DNA of 64,000 bases from Isoetes taiwanensis (lineage: Eukaryota; Streptophyta; Lycopodiopsida; Isoetales; Isoetaceae), in contig JAJEKV010000035.1 in the NCBI GenBank assembly GCA_021234155.1, positions 10,852,407 to 10,916,406 of the forward strand, given 5' to 3'. Positions 56,560 to 64,000 of this stretch are shown piece by piece. A program made the position numbers and the translations under genes. Under the pieces are notes generated by a model. It did no database searches, was not told where the DNA came from, and was given only the letters and a program-made list of their open reading frames with translations. Every line of letters starts with the position of its first letter. Within the stretch, counting starts at the first letter, position 1.

Positions 56560-58600
56560 CAACAACCGAACAATAGCTTAGAAGCTAAGACCTTACCCCC
56601 GTGAAAGAAAGATCCAACATACCAAGTCCTCCTTGTTGTTTAAACAACATACATTTCTTCCACGCCACCTTCATTGCCTCCTTTATCAAGACACCGCACA
56701 AAATCTCTTACAATCTTTTTATCTCTCAAGAAACTTAGAAGCCGGAGCCAATAGAACCAAAACCAAATAAATATGTGTATTGTTCAATACCGACTTAGCT
56801 ACTTGAATTCTACACCGCCAAGGATAACTTTGAGCCTCTCCACCAAATCGATGCCTTTCTAAATTTAAGATAATTTCATCCCATGCTTCATTCATGTCAA
56901 TATCTAGACCAAAAGGGACTCCTAGAAGCTTTGTCTTTGCGAAGGTACAACCACCTTCCGTGCATACTCATATAAAAATGCGAACCGCTTCCTTCCCCAC
57001 CCATAAAGCACTACACTTAGCCCAATTAAGGAGACAACCCGATGCAATTGAAAATATATCCAAAAAGCTTTTTGATTATCTCACACATTATTCTCGTCAC
57101 CATCCACTAGCAAGAAGGTATCGTTCGCAAACCGATTAACCAAAACCTGGTCACCTTCCACCAATAATAATCCCTTTACCAAACCATCCTTTTCAGCCTC
57201 ATGCAATAGTTATGAAAGTCCTTCCGCCACTATAGTAAACAAAAAGGAGCTAAAGGGCAACCTTGCCTTTATTCCACGCTTCAATTGGAAAAAGCACCAA
57301 GGGTTCTCCATGATACAAGACTACCCCCTTAGCAGAAATCAACATTTTATGCATCATAGAGCGGAAACCAGGCCCAAATCCCAATTTCAAAAGCATGGCA
57401 TCCAAGAAAATCCACTTCACACTATCATAAGCTTTAGCAAAATCCAATTTTAAATATAGAAGATTTTGACCAACATTGGGCCCAATGAACTCCCTCATAT
57501 ATTTTGCCACTATATTATGAAAAATTTGCCGACCTGGAAGAAAGCCTGACTGAGCCGCATCTATTCTCAATCCCAAAACCGGTTTAAGTCTTTCTGCATA
57601 GGCTTTTGCAATAATTTTATAGATAGTAGATACTTCAGTTATTGGGCGCCAATCATGAATGCTCACAGGTTCTTTCACTTTAGGAATAAGAGAAATCAAA
57701 CCCGTATTCAAAAATCCTATCAAATTGATGTGAAGTACACAAATCTTTGTATGCCTCCATAATGCTTACTGACGTTCATTCCCAATACCTTTTAAAAAAT
57801 TCTACAGGAATACCATCCATACCTGAGCATTTATCTGAAGCCAACTCAAATGTTGCTGCTCGCAATTCAGACATAGACAGTGGTGCCTCTAACAATTGAG
57901 ATTCCTCTTGTGAAAGAATTGCATGAACCTTAGAAAGCACAATATCCTGCATTACATCTTCATGAGGCAAATGTTTGACCTTAAAAAAAGTTTCAAAGTA
58001 TTGAGTAAGGGACTGTTTAATCTCATTTGGCGCTGTCATTACCCTCCCATCCGACATAGATAGAGAGTGCATAGTAGCTGCATACCTCTTCTACTTTGAA
58101 GCTCTAAAAAACAGCTTATTACAACGATCTCCATCTTTCAGCCAGGTTAATCCAGATTTAACACATGCTGATTGAATTTGAGCCACTTCAAGACCACGAA
58201 TAGCATCAATAACCTGTTGCAATCTAAAAGAGTCGGTACCAACTTTCTTAAGCTCCTCTAATTCGGCATATAACTTACTCAAGGTCTCTTTTTCTTCACG
58301 AACTCGTTGCGCTCCCCACCTTTTCGCAAAAATCTTGACATTTGCCAAAGCCTCAACAATACGTCGCATACCATGTTGTTGAGATGAAGCCTTTTGCCAA
58401 GCCTCCTGACATCCTGCTTCAAACTCCTCATTAGGCAACCATCTAGTATTCAATTTAAATACCGTTTTTCTCTTTTGTCTACTATGAGTAAGATCACGAT
58501 TTTCAAGAATTTGAGGATTATGGTCCGAGACTGCTTGTGCCAAATAATTAAGCCTCCATAACCGTGGACATATATCACAAAGCACACTATTTGCATACAT
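56560..58600 (-). pseudogene. LINE D reverse transcriptase, catalytic YADD changed to FAND
   Basis: Blocks in order: FKLNTRWLPNEEFEAGCQEA and GLTWLKDGDRCNKLFFRASK (58091-58600), LSMSELRAATFELASDKCSG (57776-58072), GLISLIPKVKEPVSIHDWRP, QSGFLPGRQIFHN and LKLDFAKAYDSVKWIFLDAM (57250-57723). Downstream, the next frame gives LFTIVAEGLS (57200) and VNRFANDTFLLVDGD (57105-57140). Here the universal YADD is FAND, with GAC changed to AAC at the first catalytic aspartate. At least four frame breaks occur. The mutation is of the C-to-T (deamination) kind on the opposite strand, as expected in methylated plant DNA. Confidence 0.85.
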
Positions 58601-58615
58601 TCGATCATGACAAGC

Positions 58616-59205
58616 CTATGACAATCCTGGGCCAACCCAATTATTAGTCCAAGTAAAAGATGAATCTCCATCAACTTCCATAAACCCATGTTGAAAGAGT
58701 AACTTCTGCCACTGCTGTCGTTCAAAGCCACTTACAATCTGTCCACCACCTAATCTGTCTTGTGCTGATTCGACCATATTGAAATCCCCTGCTAAAAGCC
58801 AAGCCATATTTTCTCCCCATTTTGGTAGTTTATTACATAAAGAAGCCCATAAAGTTGCTCTTTTTCTAGGAATATTAGATGCATATACATTAATGATACC
58901 ACATTCTTGAAGTCCTTGCTTCCATTTAATAACTGTCCACCTTCCAAATTTATCTTTTGCTGTAAATGTGACATGAACATCCATACTCCAGGCTATCATT
59001 GTACCACCCCGAGCCTTGCCTGAAGTACTTATTAGAGCAGAAGTTTGCTTCCCAAACAAATTCATCATTGGAACGACACTGCCTCTATCACATTTATGCT
59101 CTTAAATACATAAAATATCTGGATTAATGTGCTTAATTAAATTAGCCAACCTCTGCCGTTTTTGGGGAGATGAACGTGCACCTCTCACATTCCAGGGCAT
59201 AATCT
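58616..59205 (-). pseudogene. LINE D AP-like endonuclease domain
   Basis: Starts near MPWNVRGARSSPQKRQRLAN (59200) and continues as LIKHINPDILCI, then a stop at about 59102-59104 in the position of a normally polar residue before EHKC. The frame at 58616-59068 then reads RGGTMIAWSMDVHVTFTAKD, IINVYASNIPRKRATLWASL, WLLAGDFNMVESAQDRLGGG and SSFTWTN. NVRG, the NVYAS region, GDFN and the Ser/Phe-Thr-Trp block are the family landmarks. One stop and the break before 58600 prevent expression. Confidence 0.85.
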
Positions 59206-59693
59206 TAAGCATGAGGTATTTTGGATTTCTTCTTCCGCCTCTTTTTTGATGAGACTTTTCTCACTTTTAACTCAGTTTCCTGTGGCTTATATAAAACCAA
59301 GGCCTGGTCCAGGTTATGCGCACTCATATCACCAGTATCCTTGTGCCTATCTTCCTCCTCAGATGAATCGTCACCAGCCCCTGACTCTATGTTATCACCG
59401 GTATCCAGGTGATGCATCACCCGTGCTTTACTTTTACGCTTTCTAGGACTTTGCCATGCCAACTCATCATTGGAACAGTTGACCTTCTCTTCATCTGGTG
59501 ATGAATCATGAACATCCTCACCAACCACCATTGGAACTGCTTCTATAGCTTTTCCACATTCTTGCAAACCAGATACCTGCTTTTCATCCAGATTCTCTGG
59601 AACAACTTCTGGAGGAGTTGCAGACATATCCATATTTTGCTGTTGACCACCAATGGGATATTCCTTCTGCACATCTACATCCAGTATCTTCAA
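59205..59693 (-). CDS. LINE D upstream frame (ORF1 end or linker)
   Basis: A 162-codon acidic and basic low-complexity frame (DDSSEEEDRHKDTGD, then VSSKKRRKKKSKI) that ends just before the endonuclease start. In plant L1 elements the first ORF ends in such a charged tail. No RNA-binding domain is visible within the retained part. The first ATG lies within 10 bases of the element edge, so the true start was probably lost upstream. Confidence 0.55.
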   Translation of the reverse strand: MKILDVDVQKEYPIGGQQQNMDMSATPPEVVPENLDEKQVSGLQECGKAIEAVPMVVGEDVHDSSPDEEKVNCSNDELAWQSPRKRKSKARVMHHLDTGDNIESGAGDDSSEEEDRHKDTGDMSAHNLDQALVLYKPQETELKVRKVSSKKRRKKKSKIPHA

Positions 59694-60128
59694 AGTATCT
59701 GCTCTTCTCCGTGGCTACCCAAGATGGCGTTATTCAAGGCCTCCCAATGGACGATGGTTCTCAAGAGGTATGTAACCAATATGCCGATGACACTTTTTTG
59801 TTCCTAATTGCCGAGGCTGAGAATCTTCGTAATGCTAAGCTATTATTAGACACATTCTCCTTAGCATCAGGAGTTCTTGTAGGGTCACAAAAATGTACAG
59901 CTTTGTGAACGTTGGACAGTCCCATCCCTCCCTGTATTTTGGACTATCCATGGAAGATTCTTCTGCATGGCAATACCACAAAGTTGCTTGGTATCCCACT
60001 TGGAATTCACGTCTCTGCTTCAGATGCTTGGGATGAAATCATTAGTGGGTTGCAAAGCATTTGTTTTGGTGGAATACAGCTAAACTGTCCATGCCCAGTA
60101 GAATCATTGTGGCTAAATGTGTTCTTAG

Positions 60129-60653
60129 CAGAGTTGCCCTTAAGGCCATATCTGCATAGGCATGATTTAGAAGGTGAGGCGAATCATAAGCTTTCTATAT
60201 TAATTTTGTAGGCGATTACTGTTTGCGACTTGAACTGTTTCATAGAAACTCTGGCGAACCTTGCCAACGTTAATGTGGTAATTGAAATAAATAAATTAGA
60301 TGTCAATTCACATACAACTTACAGGATTAAAGAAACCTATTATGTTTAGCAAAATTTGAGTAGTTGTTGATTTTTTGAGTATTCTACTATGGTCCACTAG
60401 AGCTAGCAAATGTTGTCAAGGGGATAATCTATGATCCTAAACACTTAAATCCATGGAACTGAAGGCGAAACTCTAGATCTGAGCTTAAGAATGCATGGCT
60501 AATTTAAGAAAGGCGGGCGGACGAAATGGTAAAACTTTGGCGAAAGAATATAATTTATTTTCAATAGTAACCTATTCAACTTTAGTATCTCATTTTCAAA
60601 AATATTCAAAATATAGCCATTTGGCTATAAATAGCCCCTTAAGGGCAACCCTG
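60129..60653. mobile_element. Non-autonomous hAT-like element in LINE C
   Basis: The ends are inverted: CAGAGTTGCCCTTAAGGCC at the left and, reversed, CAGGGTTGCCCTTAAGGGG at the right. The 525-bp interior is AT-rich with no transposase. An 8-bp target duplication is nearly exact (GTTCTTAG at 60121-60128, GTTCTTAA at 60654-60661). CAG-starting ends plus an 8-bp duplication are the hallmark of the hAT superfamily. Removing the element and one duplication restores the LINE C reading (AKCVLNITHVY). Confidence 0.85.
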
Positions 60654-61199
60654 GTTCTTAATATTACTCATGTCTACATTGGCGTCTGCTCTATTAGCTC
60701 CGCAGTGTAAGATGGAGGAGATTGTGCGTATCGTCAGAAATTTTATTTGGGGTGGAAATGAGTTAGGAGCAGTGGTCAAGGTAGCTTGGGCGAAATGCAT
60801 TAGACCTAAGGCAGCTGGTGGTCTTGGTATGTTGGATTTTTACCTCCAAAGCAAGGTGATGATATCAAAGTTTATTTGGAGGATTTTCATTGGTAAGGGT
60901 GATTCTCCTGGCCTGAGGTTGTTGGTGCAGTCGATTCAGCATTGTCTCCCATTTCATAAGGCCACCATTAAGCCCCTCCTTCCTTGGGCTTTGCTTTATC
61001 ATATGCATCCGTATCCTAATGCTTCTCCCTTTCTAAAGGGGTTGTTTGCTGCTTGGGACACTGTCAAGTCTCTTTTCCATATTAATCCTGAGGCATGTCT
61101 TCAGGTGTGGTTGTTCATCCAAAGACACAACGACGATGGATAGCAGCTGGTATAAGCACTAATGTAGTCTCTATCTTGAAGGCAACCCTTGGTTGCACT

Positions 61200-62260
61200 T
61201 TGAAGGAGGTAATCTTGTTATCTTGCCAAAAAGCAGAATTGATGGAGGAAGAGTTCAAGTATTATGTTTAAGAATTTATAGCCTCACATGTAGTACAAAG
61301 GCAACTAGCACTCATCTTCTATCTAGATGTATTGGCATCTCACATTTATGGACATCTAAAATGTCTTGGAAATATGATATGTCTTTAAAAAAAGGAAACC
61401 TTACAATAGATATTGCTCTGCAACCCTCTGTCCTTAGTGTTTATTAGAGCACAAGCAATAGGATGAGGCCAAAATGAGTCACGGCATAAGTTCAATGCAA
61501 ATTTCAAAATGTACGCAAAAAAGGAAACATGTCAATAATCAACATCATAATGTCGATAACTGATATTAATGTGCCAATTATCAATGTGGTGGCATTCCAA
61601 ACTATGTCGTTGTCACGTCGTCTTTCATCGACAACATGACATCGATGGGACATGACTTATCGTTATGTACACGTCATCAAGACACATCGATGCCATTTAA
61701 TCAATAATGTGAAGAAAATGTGGCATTTAGTATTTATTATATGTTGATTAGATAGATAGATAGTAATTTAGATAGATAGATAGTAGTTGACATTCCTGCG
61801 TTTGTGGCATCTTTGTTTTGTTTTCTTTGGAACTTATGTTTTATCGGCTGCCACGAATACTTCTCTTATCCATTTTTGTTAATGGTTGAAGTGAATCTGA
61901 AGACAAAATGTTCATGATATTCAAACCAAATAATGCTTTGTTGTACATGGAAAATGCAATGGATTAAGACAACATTTTTGAGAGAGGTGGCATGCTTTGA
62001 CAAAAACTTTTAAATTGAATCTGACAAAAGATCCGACATCAATTTGCTAAGAAATCCTTATCTAATATATGCAACAACAATATTTGTGCAGAAGACAAAT
62101 TGTGCTCGACAGAAGTGAAAGAAGAATAGGTAATGATGAGTAATAGGTAAGCAATTTTGGCCTGAGATTTACATGACAAAGATCCTTCTACCCGTATTGT
62201 ATTGTGGGGCCCTTCCTGGTCCAACCACCAAGAGTATAAGTGTAAAAACATAACTACATT
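61200..62260. other. No gene seen; GATA-type microsatellite
   Basis: Decayed LINE C sequence grades into AT-rich DNA. (GATA)n-like tracts lie at 61749-61792. The open frame at 61193-61447 has no recognised domain. Confidence 0.45.
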
Positions 62261-62269
62261 TTAGTTCGA

Positions 62270-62609
62270 GAAAGAAAAGTTGAGTGATCTAGATCCAATA
62301 GGTGTAGGGACATAATGTGGATATCATTTTAGAATCTTAGACAATTTTAAATGCATATCAAAAGTGGTGTTCAAGTGCAAAAGTGATCCAGATCTAGCAT
62401 GTGTCAGTGAAAACAGAAGAGAGTTTTGAGAAGCAACCCACAAACTGTTCCATTCATTGAAAGTTAAGTACATAGTATTCCTAAGGTAACAGGTAGTGTC
62501 ACCTAAAACAATGGAGGTGATTGTGCCTGTATATTAGAGAACCTAACAAACACAAATGACTAATTCCCAAAATGTAACACCTGCTGACTTACAAATGTCA
62601 CTTCCAACA
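62270..62609 (-). repeat. Probable copia 3' LTR start
   Basis: On the minus strand a polypurine tract AAGGGAGA (62611-62618) is followed by TGTTGGAAGTGACA, starting at 62609. This is the expected order of polypurine tract and 3' LTR. The distal end of the LTR was not found, so the lower boundary is a guess. Confidence 0.5.
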
Positions 62610-62699
62610 TTCTCCCTTAAGGGTTTTTGGGATTGACAATGAAAAACATAATTCAAAAAAAGAATAAACTAACAGAACAACTTGAGGAAAGCAGCTTCT

Positions 62700-63170
62700 G
62701 ATCTTCATGCAGATTTCGTGCCCATTTCATCAAGACATTCACTGAAACGTTTACGCAGCAATGGTTTGATCAAGACATCTGCAGTCATGAACTTTGTCCC
62801 TAAGTTATGACCTCAATCTTCTTTTCTTTAATGTTTTCTCGTGTGAAGTGGAATTGGACCTCGATATATCGGCCAATTGCTCGGGTTCTTCACTAGACTT
62901 ACAGCAAATTTATTATCATTGAATACCTCAGTAGGTGCTCTCTGCTCAAACCCAAGTTCCTCCATCATCCTCCTATAAGCCATATTGCCTCCTTTGCTGT
63001 TGCACATATAGCCATGTACTCGGACTCATAGCTGCTTACCGCAATGGCTTTTTGCCTCTTGCTGGACCAATTAACCACTCCCCCTTGCAGCATGAAACAA
63101 AAACTAGTGCGGGATTTGCAAAGTGTTGTGTTTTCGGCATAATCAGCATCAACAAAACATTGCAAGAGAT
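62700..63170 (-). pseudogene. Ty1/copia RNase H and C-terminus
   Basis: The minus frame 62965-63165 reads CFVDADYAENTTLCKSRTSF, GGVVNWSSKRQKAIAVSSYE, SEYMAICATAKEAIWL. This is the copia RNase H core with its Asp, Glu and Asp positions (VDADYA, YESEY). Beyond a frame change come FNDNKFAVSLVKN and KFMTADVLIKPLLRKRF (about 62740-62930), the usual copia polyprotein end. The upstream side stops abruptly near 63170, so this is a 5'-truncated remnant with its 3' LTR. Confidence 0.85.
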
Positions 63171-63174
63171 ATAA

Positions 63175-64000
63175 AGAGGAGGCTGCAGCAGCACAGATAC
63201 AAACGGTCGTCTATGTCTGCAAATTAGCAGTCACAGTTAGTCAAAACAACCTGGAAACTCCAGATCAAGTTTTCTCGGCACAATTTCTCCACCCAACCGG
63301 GCTCTGATTTGCAAACACGGCAAGACTAAGCTCAAATTCTTCCCAATTCTGAGAGTCTGCTAACGAACTGGATAGCCTCTCTGGGATTCTCTGGAATTCT
63401 CTAGAACTAAGGAAGGCACTCAATTCATCCACAGATTATCAGAAGTTCTACATCAATCAGACTTCTATCACACGCAAACACTTCCGGCTTCCATCTTATA
63501 TCCTCTTCATACCTTTTCTAAAAGGCTTTGCCTTTATCTATTTTTACTCCAGCTATCTAATTCGGCCATCTCAGGGTCTTTTCTGCTAAAAGTTAGCAAG
63601 TTCTGGATGATCCTGGATCTGCTCCGGGTCGGCAGTTCCATTTGCCTCTGGACGCTACAGTTGTAGCGGCTTTTTTTTCTTTAGTTTTTAACATTTCAAT
63701 ATTTCAATGGTTCCCTTTATTTTAATTATAACTTTAAGGACTTCTAAAGTTAAACAATCAATCAAGGTTACAAAATATTTATCTAAAGCCCTTGCCTCTG
63801 TGTTTGTCTCTGCAAATCCTTCTCTAAGCCACGCCCCCAAGCTAGTGCCCTAACAATTCCTTCCCTTCCCAAGGCTGATCGTCCTCGATCATCTGCCTTA
63901 GGGAATAACCACCTTTCTTTCCAAGCTAGTCGCCTGACTATCTGCTTTGAAAGGATTTCTTTTAGGCTGGTAAACTTACCATCTGCCTGACAATTCTAAG
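63175..64000. other. No gene seen
   Basis: Mixed-composition DNA, C/T-rich toward the right edge (ccacgcccccaagctagtgc). No open frame or domain is supported. It may be another LTR region, but no repeat partner lies in the window. Confidence 0.45.

Larger units (their letters stand above)
55381..59700 (-). mobile_element. LINE D: nearly full-length L1-like LINE, minus strand, nested in LINE C
   Basis: The element runs from an ORF1-end or linker frame (59205-59693) through endonuclease, RT and zf-RVT to a poly(A) seen as eight T at 55381-55388. The flanking LINE C text joins in frame at GCTCTT, which is present on both sides (55377-55382 and 59701-59706). The duplication may extend imperfectly to tatcccagctctt / tatctgctctt. 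The 4.3 kb length suggests the element lost only its 5' end. Internal lesions are listed in the next entries. It must be younger than LINE C. Confidence 0.9.
54253..61190 (+). pseudogene. LINE C: L1-like LINE, split by LINE D and a hAT-like element
   Basis: Piece 1 (54253-55382) is a long open frame: SFAKEYGRVRAAEARGLLTA, GLQWFKDGDRCPQFFF, GCISLIPKSKKPKTISDWRP, LKLDFAKAYDSVDWGFLEKC, RQGCPLAPLLFTIVAEVLSQ. Piece 2 (59701-60128) resumes in frame as LFSVATQDGVIQGLPM with an intact QYADDTFLF and SLASGVLVGSQKCTAL. Piece 3 (60654-61190) holds ASALLAPQCKMEEIVRIVRN, KAAGGLGMLDFYLQSKVMIS and AAWDTVKSLFHINPEACLQV, decaying after 61190. The RT catalytic motifs are complete once the two insertions are discounted; a few single-base shifts are present (after QKCTAL and near 60676). 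The N-terminal endonuclease is missing. Confidence 0.9.

Noticed and set aside
61193-61447. Separate gene after LINE C
   Set aside because: Overlaps the decayed tail of LINE C; no domain or splice evidence.
1-64000. tRNA and rRNA genes
   Set aside because: No cloverleaf consensus or rRNA core motif was noticed by eye. A tRNAscan and Infernal run would be needed to exclude them fully.
1-64000. Integrated viral sequence
   Set aside because: All reverse transcriptase, RNase H and protease blocks fit LINE, copia or Ty3 retrotransposons; no capsid, movement or pararetroviral-type motif was seen.

Overview
The window looks like intergenic DNA from a large, repeat-rich plant nuclear genome, most likely a fern. 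The reasons are: GT-AG introns, a plant-type RING-bearing kinesin, a plant-style PPR fragment, plant L1-type LINEs with zf-RVT tails, Helitrons, Ty1/copia and Ty3 debris, and a secreted cyanovirin-N homology (CVNH) lectin gene, a family known from the fern Ceratopteris. The species is an inference. No bacterial-style operon, rRNA, convincing tRNA or CRISPR array was seen.

Layout. 0-4.6 kb: tandem repeats and a 5'-truncated L1-like LINE ending in poly(A). 6.3-7.75 kb: a frame-broken coiled-coil gene. 9-16.9 kb: tandem repeats, a minus-strand Helitron with a decayed PIF1-like helicase, and a partial kilobase duplication. 17.2-20 kb: the CVNH gene (minus), whose second exon is split by a 2.26 kb inverted-repeat element that carries an array of a 16-bp palindrome. 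20.8-22.3 kb: adjacent fragments of a TRM1-like tRNA methyltransferase and a PPR protein. 25.0-26.4 kb: a glutathionyl-hydroquinone reductase gene, the best-preserved host gene, though its last exon does not join in frame. 27.7 kb: one kinesin motor exon. 28-36 kb: Helitron ends, minisatellite and a second type of LINE. 37.7-38.8 kb: the last four exons of a KIN-7 kinesin with a C-terminal RING finger (minus). 41-48 kb: tandem arrays, a copia RT relic and an open Ty3-type gag-protease frame (minus). 50.3-61.2 kb: two nested LINE stacks. 62.3-63.2 kb: the 3' end of a copia element.

The dominant process is insertion and decay. At three sites the host or older element can be read across a younger insertion: CVNH exon 2, LINE A around 51.1/52.87 kb, and LINE C around 55.38/59.70 kb and 60.13/60.65 kb. 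Two of these have target duplications that I can read (the CVNH site and the hAT-like element at 60.1 kb). Genes that may still matter to the host are the hydroquinone reductase and the KIN-7 terminus, and both show frame problems that need transcript data. Everything was read by eye, so family names rest on motif recognition and boundaries are approximate unless splice sites or duplications are given.
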